Assembly: GCF_927798175.1 (NCBI RefSeq)
Contig: NZ_CAKMMP010000010.1
Location: 1-64,000 of the forward strand
Direction: 5' to 3'
Length of the DNA: 64,000 nucleotides
From: Paenibacillus sp. JJ-223
GTDB taxonomy: Bacteria; Bacillota; Bacilli; Paenibacillales; Paenibacillaceae
Part shown: positions 26,617 to 35,526 of the stretch, one piece after another
Position numbering within the stretch: position 1 is the stretch's first letter
Layout of the letters: every line of letters starts with the position of its first letter
Made by a program: the position numbers and the translations under genes
Notes under the pieces: generated by a model
Told to the model about the DNA's origin: nothing
Databases searched by the model: none
Seen by the model: the letters and a program-made list of their open reading frames with translations, nothing else

Positions 26617-26838
26617 ATGATTTCGGTTACGCGGTTAAACGGTTCTCCCATGTGGCTGAATGCACTGATGGTTGAGATTGTGGAAGAGACGCCGGATACG
26701 TATATTACGTTGGTTACGGGAAAAAGGCTGATCGTGCTCGAGAAGGCGGAAGAGGTCGTTTCCAAAATTAAGGAATATAACCGTGAAATCGGAGTCCAGG
26801 CAGCCACCATCAAAGTGCAGCAAACGGAGGAGTCCTGA
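26617..26838 (+). CDS. swrD: FlbD/SwrD family flagellar protein
   Basis: A 73-residue protein of the FlbD family, called SwrD in B. subtilis, where it raises flagellar motor power. MISVTRLNGSPMWLNALMVE then ETPDTYITLVTGKRLIVLE is the whole conserved core. A Glu/Lys-rich helix follows (EEVVSKIKEYNREI). AAGGGGG precedes ATG 26617. The stop and the fliL start share a base (TGATG), so the two are coupled. This is the same order as B. subtilis (flgE-swrD-fliL). Confidence 0.93.
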   Translation: MISVTRLNGSPMWLNALMVEIVEETPDTYITLVTGKRLIVLEKAEEVVSKIKEYNREIGVQAATIKVQQTEES

Positions 26839-27290
26839 TGAAAAAAGTATTGCCTTGGATCGCTGTCGCACTGCTTGCGATCACATTGATTGTCGTTGTG
26901 GCCTTCGTATTTTTGCAAGGACAAAACGATCCGAAAAAAGAAACAAGCGCGGCGGTTGAGAAAAAGTTGACTGCCGACGAGATTGTGGAAGTGTCTTCAG
27001 AGATTACCGGAATCAAAACTAATTTGGCGGGCAACAACACCATCGTTTCGGTGGACGTTGTCTTCGAATTGAAAGATGCCAAAGCAAAAGAAGATTTCGA
27101 GAAAATCAAAGACCTTGTCGTTAAACCGATTATCATTCAGGCTTTTGCAGATACGCAGCCGGAAGAGCTTGATGGAGCAGAGCGCCGTTCCGAATTCAAC
27201 AAAAAGCTGACCAAACTCATTAACGAAGCTTTGCCTGAACCGAATTTGACCAAAGCAACTTTTAATAATTTTACAGTGGCACCACTGTAA
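26838..27290 (+). CDS. fliL: Flagellar basal-body-associated protein FliL
   Basis: A 150-residue single-pass membrane protein that surrounds the stator units. The N-terminal membrane segment (~5-26, LPWIAVALLAITLIVVVAFVFL) is followed by a stomatin-like periplasmic domain with NTIVSVDVVFELKDAKAKED and RRSEFNKKLTKLINEALPEP. Its position between swrD and fliM is canonical. Length is normal. It begins in a TGATG junction with swrD. Confidence 0.94.
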   Translation: MKKVLPWIAVALLAITLIVVVAFVFLQGQNDPKKETSAAVEKKLTADEIVEVSSEITGIKTNLAGNNTIVSVDVVFELKDAKAKEDFEKIKDLVVKPIIIQAFADTQPEELDGAERRSEFNKKLTKLINEALPEPNLTKATFNNFTVAPL

Positions 27291-27335
27291 TGAACATGAT
27301 CAGAACTTGCTGTAAGCCTGTAAGGGGGTGAGAAC

Positions 27336-28334
27336 ATGGTGGATGTATTATCACAGAATGAGATTGACGCCCTATTAGCTGCCCTATCTTCTGGTGAGAT
27401 GGATGCAGAGGAACTAAAAAAGGAAGAAACTCAGAAGAAAGTTAGATCTTATGACTTCAAACGGGCGGTGCGTTTTTCCAAAGACCATATTCGAAGCCTG
27501 ACTCGTATTCATGAAAATTTTGCACGCTTTCTCACCACTTATTTTTCAGCCCAATTGCGGACGTTCGTTCAGATTAATGTCGTTCAGGTTGAGCAGCTGC
27601 CTTATGATGAGTTTATTCGCTCCATACCCAAGATGACGATTTTGAACATTTTTGAAGCAGAGCCTTTGCAGGGACGCATGGTGCTCGAGGTTCATCCTAA
27701 CGTAGGCTATGCCATGCTGGATCGGTTGTTGGGTGGTCCGGGAACTGCGCCGGTCAAAATATCTTCCATGACTGAAATCGAAACGACCATATTGGAACGG
27801 ATTTTCAGCCGTGCGTTTGAAAGTTTGCAGGAAGCATGGAAAACGGTGCTCGATATTACACCGCGGTTGGAAGCCATGGAAACCAATCCGCAGTTCATGC
27901 AGATTGTGTCGCCGAATGAAACCATCGCGCTGATCTCGCTTAGCACCAAAATCGGTGACACCACGGGTATGATCAATTTGTGTATTCCGCATGTCGTTCT
28001 GGAGCCCATTATGTCACGTCTTTCGACTCATCAATGGTTTGTTTCCGAGAGGAAAACGAGAGCTCCTGAAGAGTACGAGGCGCTCAAGGAACGCGTAAAC
28101 AAGGCGAAACTGCCGTTGGTCGCTGAACTGGGAGAATCGCGGATTTCAGTCTCCGAGTTTCTGGGTTTGTCCGTTGGCGACGTAATTACGTTAAACAAGC
28201 CGGTTGATCAGGGTTTATCCATTAAAGTGGGGGATCGCTTGAAATATTACGGCAGTCCTGGAACGATAAAAGACCGCGTGGCTGTACAGATCGACGAAAT
28301 TGTCACCGAAGGAGTTGAAGAGTTTGACGAGTAA
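27336..28334 (+). CDS. fliM: Flagellar motor switch protein FliM
   Basis: A 332-residue C-ring protein. The N-terminal CheY-P-binding motif VLSQNEIDALLAAL is followed by the CheC-like middle domain with the GGPG motif (LDRLLGGPGTAPV) that binds FliG. The C-terminal SpoA/FliN-like domain starts near VNKAKLPLVAELGESRISV. AAGGGGGTG precedes ATG 27336. The 3' end overlaps fliY by 11 bases. The protein passes the chemotaxis signal to FliG to change rotation direction. Confidence 0.97.
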   Translation: MVDVLSQNEIDALLAALSSGEMDAEELKKEETQKKVRSYDFKRAVRFSKDHIRSLTRIHENFARFLTTYFSAQLRTFVQINVVQVEQLPYDEFIRSIPKMTILNIFEAEPLQGRMVLEVHPNVGYAMLDRLLGGPGTAPVKISSMTEIETTILERIFSRAFESLQEAWKTVLDITPRLEAMETNPQFMQIVSPNETIALISLSTKIGDTTGMINLCIPHVVLEPIMSRLSTHQWFVSERKTRAPEEYEALKERVNKAKLPLVAELGESRISVSEFLGLSVGDVITLNKPVDQGLSIKVGDRLKYYGSPGTIKDRVAVQIDEIVTEGVEEFDE

Positions 28335-29580
28335 GGATTATTTGTCGCAGGAAGAGATTGATGCATTGCTCCGGCAGTCCGAATCCATGAACAGCTCGGA
28401 GCCGCTGCCAAAGACCGTGGATGACTTTTTGACTGACCTGGAGCAGGATGCTCTGGGCGAGATCGGAAACATTACATTCGGCAGCGCGGCAACCGCGTTA
28501 TCCACATTGCTTGGACTTAAAGTAGATATCACGACACCAAAGGTGTCGATCATCAGCCGTTCCCAGTTCGAAACGGCGTTTCCCAAACCGCATGTGGCAG
28601 TACACGTCAACTATGTGGATGGATTTGAAGGAATTAATTCGCTGGTCATCAAAAAGCGGGATGCCCAGGTGATTGCAGACCTGATGCTTGGTGGCGAAGG
28701 AAATCCGGCGGATGAAGAATTGAACGAGATTCATATCAGCGCCGTACAGGAAGCGATGAACCAGATGATGGGCTCATCGGCGACTTCCATGTCAACGATC
28801 TTTAATCGGTTCGTTAACATTTCGCCGCCAGGCATTGATATCCTCAACATGGAAAGCGGCGAAGGTGTAAACAGCTTGCCTGATGATGAGACGCTGATCC
28901 AAGTGTCCTTCAGATTGATGATCGGGGATCTGATCGATTCGACGTTGATGCAGCTGCTGCCTGTGCATTTTGCAAAGAGCATGGTCGAAATGCTGATCGG
29001 TGGCGCACAGGAGTCCACCGCAGGAGCACCTGTGCAATCGGACCCGCTGCCGGCATCCGCCCCAGCACCGGCTGCCCAGGAACCAGCCGCCCCGGCACCG
29101 CAGCCTGCGACACCGCCGCAGATGCCGCCACAGCAGCCAATGCCGGACTATGGTTACGGACAAGCTCCCATGGGGATGCCGCCGCAACAACCATATCCAA
29201 TGCAGCCGCAGCAACCTTACGGAACGCCGCAGCACTATGGCGGCATGCCGAACCGGAATGTGAACGTGCAGCCCGTGCAATTCGCCAATTTGCAGAATGG
29301 CGCATACGGACAGGTTGACGAAAATAATTTGAATTTATTGATGGACATTCCCCTTAAAGTCACCGTAGAATTAGGAAGGACCCAGAAGCAAATTAAGGAT
29401 ATATTGGAACTGTCGCAAGGTTCGATTATCGAGCTGGACAAGCTTGCCGGCGAACCTGTCGATATTTTGGTGAATAACAAGCTGATCGCCAAGGGGGAAG
29501 TTGTCGTCATTGATGAGAACTTTGGCGTTCGGGTTACGGATATCGTAAGCCAATGGGACCGGATTCAGAAATTACAATAA
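28324..29580 (+). CDS. fliY: Flagellar motor switch phosphatase FliY
   Basis: A ~418-residue C-ring protein that combines a CheY-P phosphatase and a FliN domain. It repeats the FliM-type CheY-binding motif (LSQEEIDALL). Two CheC-type active sites are present: EIGNITFGSAATAL and EAMNQMMGSSATSM. A Pro/Gln/Ala/Tyr/Gly-rich linker (~235-320) precedes the C-terminal FliN domain (MDIPLKVTVELGRTQKQIKD). TTG 28324 is chosen for the AAGGAG at 28309-28314. It overlaps fliM. FliY removes phosphate from CheY at the motor in Gram-positives. Confidence 0.95.
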   Translation: MTSKDYLSQEEIDALLRQSESMNSSEPLPKTVDDFLTDLEQDALGEIGNITFGSAATALSTLLGLKVDITTPKVSIISRSQFETAFPKPHVAVHVNYVDGFEGINSLVIKKRDAQVIADLMLGGEGNPADEELNEIHISAVQEAMNQMMGSSATSMSTIFNRFVNISPPGIDILNMESGEGVNSLPDDETLIQVSFRLMIGDLIDSTLMQLLPVHFAKSMVEMLIGGAQESTAGAPVQSDPLPASAPAPAAQEPAAPAPQPATPPQMPPQQPMPDYGYGQAPMGMPPQQPYPMQPQQPYGTPQHYGGMPNRNVNVQPVQFANLQNGAYGQVDENNLNLLMDIPLKVTVELGRTQKQIKDILELSQGSIIELDKLAGEPVDILVNNKLIAKGEVVVIDENFGVRVTDIVSQWDRIQKLQ

Positions 29581-29608
29581 GCACAATTTAGGGAGGACTT
29601 GAATCAAG

Positions 29609-29971
29609 ATGGCAAACCGAATTTTAGTCGTGGACGACGCTGCATTTATGAGAATGATGATCCGGGACATTTTGTCCAAAAACGGATACGAGGTCGTTGG
29701 CGAGGCTCAGGATGGAGCACAGGCAATCGAGAAGTTCAAGGAGCTTCGTCCGGATCTGATCACGATGGATATCACTATGCCTGAGATGGATGGAATCGCG
29801 GCTTTGAAGGAAATCAAAAAAATCGATGCCAACGCTAAAGTCATTATGTGCTCCGCGATGGGACAACAGGCCATGGTTATCGATGCCATTCAAGCGGGAG
29901 CTAAAGATTTCATCGTCAAGCCGTTCCAGTCTGACCGGGTTATCGAAGCGATCAGCAAGACGCTGGGTTAG
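29609..29971 (+). CDS. cheY: Chemotaxis response regulator CheY
   Basis: A 120-residue single-domain response regulator. The acidic pocket is in ILVVDDAAFMR (D9, D10), the phosphorylated aspartate is D54 in TMDITMPEMDG, and the conserved Ser/Thr and Lys are in CSAMGQQ and FIVKPF. It carries the CheA phosphate to FliM/FliY; in B. subtilis-type systems CheY-P promotes counter-clockwise rotation. GGGAGGAC precedes ATG 29609. It lies between fliY and fliO, as in Bacillus. Confidence 0.97.
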   Translation: MANRILVVDDAAFMRMMIRDILSKNGYEVVGEAQDGAQAIEKFKELRPDLITMDITMPEMDGIAALKEIKKIDANAKVIMCSAMGQQAMVIDAIQAGAKDFIVKPFQSDRVIEAISKTLG

Positions 29972-29976
29972 GATAC

Positions 29977-30516
29977 ATGATGAATTCACAGGACGGGAGT
30001 ATGGGAGCTGGCGCTGGTCTCAATTATTATATGCAGCTTGTATGGGTAATTGTGGTCCTAGCCGTCATCCTGGTCCTAATCGTTTATTTGCTCCGCTTTT
30101 TGAACAAGCGGAATCAGCAGTGGTTTCGAAAAGGAACGGTTCGCATTTTGGGTGGAATCGGTCTGGGATCTCAGAAATCGCTGCAGATTGTAGAAATTGG
30201 CGGTCGTGTTTATTTGCTTGGTGTGGGAAATGACATACAGCTGCTGGACAAAATCTCGGATGCCGAAGAAGCGCAAGAAATCATCGACGCTTTTGAGCGG
30301 GAAGCCGTGGCACAGCGCGGCAACCTGTCGCCTCTCATCACCAAGCTGGCATCCCGCTTGCGCAAGGAAGAACCTCCGCGAGAGATAGAGCTTGAGGATA
30401 CGGCGTCATTCCATGAACTGTTTGAATCCAAGCTTCGGCAGATGCCCAATCGCAAAGACAAGATGGAGAAGCTTCTGGAAAAAGACATTACTACAGATCG
30501 GTCGAGGGATTCATGA
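29977..30516 (+). CDS. fliO: Flagellar biosynthetic protein FliO (FliZ)
   Basis: A 179-residue membrane protein with one helix (~18-41, YYMQLVWVIVVLAVILVLIV) and a conserved GGIGLGSQKSLQIVEIGGRV segment typical of FliO. LLGVGNDIQLLDKIS follows, then a charged cytoplasmic tail. FliO helps assemble the FliP pore. Unlike many Gram-positive FliZ proteins no cleavable signal peptide is obvious at the N-terminus. The ribosome-binding site is weak. The end overlaps fliP by 4 bases (ATGA). Confidence 0.9.
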   Translation: MMNSQDGSMGAGAGLNYYMQLVWVIVVLAVILVLIVYLLRFLNKRNQQWFRKGTVRILGGIGLGSQKSLQIVEIGGRVYLLGVGNDIQLLDKISDAEEAQEIIDAFEREAVAQRGNLSPLITKLASRLRKEEPPREIELEDTASFHELFESKLRQMPNRKDKMEKLLEKDITTDRSRDS

Positions 30517-31268
30517 AGAAGAAGATTTGGATAGCATGCAGCCTGATGGCTCTGATCAGCCTTGCATCCGTGACGATCGCTTTTGCGGAGCCGATTCCGA
30601 ATATCGATATTCAAATCGGCGGAGGAGATGGTTCTGCGCCAGGAACGAGCTCGCTTTCCCTGATCCTGCTGATTACGGTATTGAGTATTGCACCTGCCAT
30701 ATTGGTATTGATGACCAGCTTCACGCGGATTGTGATCGTTCTCGGTTTTGTGCGGACGTCCCTCGGGACGCAGCAGATGCCGCCGAACCAGGTGCTTGTG
30801 GGTCTTGCGCTTTTCATGACGTTATTCATCATGTCGCCGACGCTGTCCTCCATTAATCAGGTTGCGCTCCAACCATACCTGAAGGGAGATCTTACACAGA
30901 CCGAAGCGCTTGAGAAAGCTGCAGACCCCATCAAAAAGTTTATGTTTACCCACACTAGGGAAAAAGACCTATTGCTTTTCATGAAATACAATCAAGCCGA
31001 GAAACCTGAGACCTATCAGGATATTCCGATTACCGTAATGGTACCGGCATATGCAATCAGTGAGCTGAAAACAGCATTCCAGATGGGGTTCATGATATTC
31101 ATTCCATTTTTGGTCATAGACATCGTCATTTCAAGTACGCTTATGGCAATGGGGATGATGATGCTTCCGCCGGTTATGATCTCGCTACCGTTTAAAATAC
31201 TGTTATTTGTTCTCGTGGACGGATGGTATCTGGTTGTGAAATCACTATTGCTGAGCTTCAACACTTGA
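30513..31268 (+). CDS. fliP: Flagellar type III export pore protein FliP
   Basis: A 251-residue core subunit of the FliPQR export gate. It has a cleavable signal peptide (~1-28, ending near TIAFAEP). Helices and loops then carry the FliP signatures TSFTRIVIVLGFVRTSLGTQ, MPPNQVLVGLALFMTLFIM and a C-terminal MGMMMLPPVMISLPFKILLF. It starts inside the fliO stop region. fliQ follows after 25 bases. Confidence 0.98.
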   Translation: MKKKIWIACSLMALISLASVTIAFAEPIPNIDIQIGGGDGSAPGTSSLSLILLITVLSIAPAILVLMTSFTRIVIVLGFVRTSLGTQQMPPNQVLVGLALFMTLFIMSPTLSSINQVALQPYLKGDLTQTEALEKAADPIKKFMFTHTREKDLLLFMKYNQAEKPETYQDIPITVMVPAYAISELKTAFQMGFMIFIPFLVIDIVISSTLMAMGMMMLPPVMISLPFKILLFVLVDGWYLVVKSLLLSFNT

Positions 31269-31293
31269 GCCGGAACGTTAAAGGAGGACGGTC

Positions 31294-31563
31294 ATGACTT
31301 CGGAGTTTATTATCGGTCTGGCCGGGAGAGCGGTTTATACTTCACTGCTGGCCAGCGCGCCCATGCTTATACTTGCCCTGGTTGTAGGTCTTATTATTAG
31401 TGTGTTCCAAGCAACAACCCAAATTCAGGAGCAAACCTTGGCCTTTGTGCCCAAAATTATTGCCGTATTGCTCGCAGTCCTCTTGTTTGGACCCTGGATT
31501 TTGAATATTTTGGTTGATTTTACGTCCAACATTCTTGAAAATCTTTACAGATATATCGGGTAG
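31294..31563 (+). CDS. fliQ: Flagellar type III export protein FliQ
   Basis: An 89-residue protein with two membrane helices (~18-40 and ~50-72). The family motif LIISVFQATTQIQEQTLAFV and the PKIIAV start of helix two are conserved. FliQ surrounds the FliP-FliR pore in the export gate. AAAGGAGG precedes ATG 31294. Only 10 bases separate it from fliR. Confidence 0.97.
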   Translation: MTSEFIIGLAGRAVYTSLLASAPMLILALVVGLIISVFQATTQIQEQTLAFVPKIIAVLLAVLLFGPWILNILVDFTSNILENLYRYIG

Positions 31564-31573
31564 GCTTTGAACA

Positions 31574-32362
31574 ATGGAGACGTTGCTGCAAAGTTTTCCT
31601 GTTGCTCTGCTTATGTTTTGTCGAATTGCATCATTTTTTGTAACTGCACCTGTCTTTTCGTCCCGAAATGTGCCTAGCACTTTAAAAATAGGACTTTCGG
31701 CGTTCGTTACGTTGACCGTATATCTGGCATATGGCGTGAATCAAACCGTACCTGCTGATCTGAGTTACATCTTGCTTGTATTTAGAGAGATATTGATCGG
31801 ACTGCTGCTGGGGTTTGTGGGATATTTGTTCATCACGGCCGTGCAGACGGCAGGAGCGTTTATCGATATCCAAATCGGCTTTGGTATGGCGAATGTTTAC
31901 GATCCGATGACTGGAGCATCTGCGCCCCTTACCGGTAACTTCAAGTATGCTTTCGCTGTGTTGTTGTTCTTGACGATGAACGGGCACCATTATTTGCTGG
32001 ACGCCATTGTATACAGTTATCGATGGATTCCGTTATCCAATGCGTTTTTCCTTACGGTTGCCAATGGAAGCATTGCAGAGTTTTTGATCCGGGCATTGGG
32101 TGAGGCGTTCATGCTTGCCTTTCAGATGTCTGCGCCGATTGTCGTTTCCTTGTTCCTGACGGATGTCGGGTTGGGTTTTCTGGCGAAAACCGCGCCGCAG
32201 TTCAATGTCTTTGCCGTGGGCATGCCTCTCAAAATACTGGTGGGAATTGCTATATTGTTGCTGGTCGTTCCGAGCTTTTCCTACGTGTTCGGTCAACTGT
32301 TCGAAGTCATGTTCAGATCCATGGAGCAATTGCTTGGGACCATCGGACAAAGGCCGGTCTGA
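31574..32362 (+). CDS. fliR: Flagellar type III export protein FliR
   Basis: A 262-residue hydrophobic protein with about six membrane segments that completes the FliPQR gate. Recognisable segments are FCRIASFFVTAPVFSSRNVP near the start, the FREILIGLLLGFVGYLFITA motif and FLTDVGLGFLAKTAPQFNVF with VGMPLKI. The ribosome-binding site is poor (GGGTAGG), which suggests re-initiation from fliQ. flhB starts about 23 bases downstream. Confidence 0.97.
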   Translation: METLLQSFPVALLMFCRIASFFVTAPVFSSRNVPSTLKIGLSAFVTLTVYLAYGVNQTVPADLSYILLVFREILIGLLLGFVGYLFITAVQTAGAFIDIQIGFGMANVYDPMTGASAPLTGNFKYAFAVLLFLTMNGHHYLLDAIVYSYRWIPLSNAFFLTVANGSIAEFLIRALGEAFMLAFQMSAPIVVSLFLTDVGLGFLAKTAPQFNVFAVGMPLKILVGIAILLLVVPSFSYVFGQLFEVMFRSMEQLLGTIGQRPV

Positions 32363-32385
32363 GTGAAATGGAGGGCTCAATCCGA

Positions 32386-33468
32386 ATGAAATACCAACTT
32401 GATCTCCAGTTGTTTTCAGGGGAAAAGACGGAAAAGGCAACCCCCAAAAAGAGACAGGATACCCGAAAAAAGGGCCAAGTGGCCAAGAGCATGGAAGTTT
32501 CGGGAGCGGCTATATTGTTATGCGCATTTTTGGTCATGCTGGTGTTTAGCGATTTTTATAAAGAGCGGATCGTACGTTTGTTTACCGACATTTTTATCAA
32601 TCGCCTGAGCATGGATATCACTTCCGAAAATGTGGTCGCCATGATGATGCGATACGGGATTGAGGTCTTGCTGCTGCTCGCGCCGGTTTTTCTGGTCGTC
32701 GTGCTTGTGGCACTGATCGTCAATTACATACAGGTTGGTTTCCTGATGATCGGAGAAGGGCTTAAACCCAAACTGGAGAAACTTGATCCGATCAAAGGGT
32801 TCAAAAACATTTTTTCCTTGCGTTCTTTGGTTGAATTCGCCAAATCCATTCTAAAAATGCTTATCATCGGTTATCTCGTATATAGCACGATCATAGGGTA
32901 TCAATCGGAAATAGCCTCGCTTGCCCATGTTTCATTGGACGCCATTTTGCATTTTGCCGCAAAGCTGGTCATGGATTTGGGAATCAAAACGGCGGTTGCC
33001 CTGATGGTGCTGGCTATCTTTGATTATATCTATCAGAAATACGAATATGAGAAAAACATCCGCATGTCCAAACAAGATATCAAAGATGAGTATAAAAAAA
33101 TGGAAGGCGACCCGTTGATTAAAGGCAAGATTCGGGAACGCCAGCGCAGAATGGCCATGCAGCGAATGATGCAGGAAGTACCCAATGCGGATGTAATTAT
33201 TACGAACCCTACGCATTTCGCGGTGGCACTGAAATACGAAGGTTCCGAGATGGAGGCACCCCAAGTGATCGCCAAAGGTCAGGACTACGTCGCTTTACGG
33301 ATTAAGGAAATCGCCAAGGAGAACGGTGTCATTACCATGGAAAACAAACCGCTGGCACGGGCATTGTTCCAAAGAGCCGAGATTGGCGACGCGATACCGG
33401 CCGACTTGTTTCAAGCGGTAGCCGAAGTGCTGGCGTATGTATATAAATTAAAGGGCAGAACGAAATAA
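32386..33468 (+). CDS. flhB: Flagellar type III export switch protein FlhB
   Basis: A 360-residue membrane protein that controls the change from rod/hook to filament export. LQLFSGEKTEKATPKKRQD opens it and four membrane helices follow. The cytoplasmic domain carries the autocleavage motif NPTH at residues 274-277, intact. ATG 32386 is chosen because GGAGGG (32370-32375) is 10 bases upstream and the length equals B. subtilis FlhB; an in-frame ATG at 32368 would overlap the ribosome-binding site. Its C-terminal domain is the closest relative in the window of ylqH. Confidence 0.97.
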   Translation: MKYQLDLQLFSGEKTEKATPKKRQDTRKKGQVAKSMEVSGAAILLCAFLVMLVFSDFYKERIVRLFTDIFINRLSMDITSENVVAMMMRYGIEVLLLLAPVFLVVVLVALIVNYIQVGFLMIGEGLKPKLEKLDPIKGFKNIFSLRSLVEFAKSILKMLIIGYLVYSTIIGYQSEIASLAHVSLDAILHFAAKLVMDLGIKTAVALMVLAIFDYIYQKYEYEKNIRMSKQDIKDEYKKMEGDPLIKGKIRERQRRMAMQRMMQEVPNADVIITNPTHFAVALKYEGSEMEAPQVIAKGQDYVALRIKEIAKENGVITMENKPLARALFQRAEIGDAIPADLFQAVAEVLAYVYKLKGRTK

Positions 33469-33492
33469 AAGGGATCGGAGGCCGTACATTCA

Positions 33493-35526
33493 TTGAAAAC
33501 TAAAGATATTGCCGTCCTAGCGGGGATCATTGGCATCGTGTTGATGATGATTCTCCCGATCCCACTCTGGCTGCTGGACTTGCTGCTCGTGGTCAACATC
33601 TCCATCGCCCTGATGATCTTGCTTGTTGCAATGAACAGCAAAGAGGCGCTGCAGTTTTCGATCTTCCCGGCTTTGTTGCTCATTACAACACTGTTTCGGC
33701 TTGCGCTGAATATTTCGACAACCAAGCTGATTTTGGGAGAGGGCGAGGCAGGGTCCGTTGTAGCTACCTTCGGTAGCTGGATTGCCGGTGGACAGATTGC
33801 GATTGGTTTCATCGTATTCCTTATTCTCGTCGTTGTTCAGTTTATCGTCATTACCAAAGGTTCAGAGCGCGTAGCCGAAGTAGCTGCCCGCTTTACGCTC
33901 GATGCGATGCCAGGTAAACAGATGAGTATCGATGCGGATTTAAATGCCGGTTTGATCAATGAACAGCAGGCGCGCGAACGCCGCTCCAAGATTGAACGCG
34001 AAGCGGATTTCTATGGAGCGATGGATGGTGCAAGTAAATTTGTCAAAGGTGATGCCATTGCGAGCATCATCATCCTGATCATCAACCTCGTCGGCGGATT
34101 CATTATCGGTATGACGGTCCATGGGCTTTCTTTTGCCGAGGCCTTGTCCACGTATTCCGTTCTGACGATCGGTGATGGATTGGTCAGCCAGATTCCTGCA
34201 CTACTGATTTCGACGGCAGCGGGTCTGATTGTCACGCGGGCATCTTCGGAGGGCAACCTTGCCGATGATATTACCGGACAATTGTTCTCATACCCGATTC
34301 TCCTTTACATTGTAGCGTTCGTCGTTGCCATGCTGGGGTTCTTTACGCCAATTCATATCGTTACGACATTGCCTCTTGCCGGGTTGCTTGCTTTCGCTGC
34401 ATGGAGAATGCAGAACAACCTTAACCTGAAGCAAGAAGCCGAGGTACAGATGGAAGAGGAACAACAGATTGAGGAAGTCCGAAGTCCGGAAAGTGTCATC
34501 AACCTTCTTCAGGTGGATCCGATTGAATTCGAATTCGGCTATGGTTTGATTCCGCTTGCTGACAACCAGCAGGGTGGGGATTTATTGGATCGGATTATCA
34601 TGATCCGGAGACAGTGCGCGCTTGAATTAGGGCTTGTCGTGCCGGTCATCCGCATTCGCGATAATATCCAGCTCAGGCCTAACGAATACGTGATTAAAAT
34701 CAAAGGCAATGTTGTTGGCGGCGGAGAACTGCTTCTGAATCATTACCTGGCGATGAGTCCGGGATATGAGGATGAATCCATCACAGGAATCGAAACGACG
34801 GAGCCTGCCTTCGGCCTTCCTGCGCTATGGATTGATGAAGTCGCGAAAGACCGGGCTGAATTGGCTGGATATACGGTTGTCGATCCACCGTCTGTCGTGG
34901 CCACCCATTTGACCGAGTTGATCAAAAAACATGCCCACGAATTGCTTGGAAGACAAGAAACGAAAGCGCTTGTGGACAATCTCAGGGAAAATTATGCCGC
35001 GCTTGTGGACGAGCTTATTCCTTCCGTTCTTGGCATCGGCGATGTACAGAAAGTGTTAGCCAAACTGCTGCGCGAAAAGATATCCATTCGGGATATGGTT
35101 ACGATTTTCGAAACGCTGGCTGATTACGGCACATACACGAAAGATCCTGATGTGCTTACGGAATATGTACGCCAATCGCTCTCACGTCAAATTACCCAGC
35201 AATTTTCGCAAAAGGGCGAAACGCTGCGTGTCATTACAGTGGGTCCGGGCTTGGAAAAAAAGATTGCCGAAAGCGTGCAGCAATCCGATCAAGGAAGCTA
35301 TCTTGCATTGGATCCGGCCTCGACTCAAAATGTGTATCAAAAACTGACCGAACAGGTCAACCGGGTCATTCAATCCGGACAACAGCCTGTCGTGTTGACA
35401 TCGCCGACGATTCGTATGTATTTGCGGCAGGTTATTGAACGCACGATGCAGGATATTCCTGTGCTTTCCTATAGCGAGTTGGAACCGAATGTTGAAATTC
35501 AAAGTGTCGGGGTGGTGAACCTATGA
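33493..35526 (+). CDS. flhA: Flagellar type III export protein FlhA
   Basis: A 677-residue export-gate protein, the same size as in B. subtilis. The N-terminal half has about eight membrane helices with the FHIPEP-type loop: PGKQMSIDADLNAGLI, then READFYGAMDGASKFVKGDA. The C-terminal cytoplasmic domain (from ~325) forms the nonameric ring that binds chaperone-substrate complexes. It starts at TTG 33493 with GGAGG about 12 bases upstream, somewhat far. The stop overlaps flhF (ATGA). Confidence 0.98.
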   Translation: MKTKDIAVLAGIIGIVLMMILPIPLWLLDLLLVVNISIALMILLVAMNSKEALQFSIFPALLLITTLFRLALNISTTKLILGEGEAGSVVATFGSWIAGGQIAIGFIVFLILVVVQFIVITKGSERVAEVAARFTLDAMPGKQMSIDADLNAGLINEQQARERRSKIEREADFYGAMDGASKFVKGDAIASIIILIINLVGGFIIGMTVHGLSFAEALSTYSVLTIGDGLVSQIPALLISTAAGLIVTRASSEGNLADDITGQLFSYPILLYIVAFVVAMLGFFTPIHIVTTLPLAGLLAFAAWRMQNNLNLKQEAEVQMEEEQQIEEVRSPESVINLLQVDPIEFEFGYGLIPLADNQQGGDLLDRIIMIRRQCALELGLVVPVIRIRDNIQLRPNEYVIKIKGNVVGGGELLLNHYLAMSPGYEDESITGIETTEPAFGLPALWIDEVAKDRAELAGYTVVDPPSVVATHLTELIKKHAHELLGRQETKALVDNLRENYAALVDELIPSVLGIGDVQKVLAKLLREKISIRDMVTIFETLADYGTYTKDPDVLTEYVRQSLSRQITQQFSQKGETLRVITVGPGLEKKIAESVQQSDQGSYLALDPASTQNVYQKLTEQVNRVIQSGQQPVVLTSPTIRMYLRQVIERTMQDIPVLSYSELEPNVEIQSVGVVNL

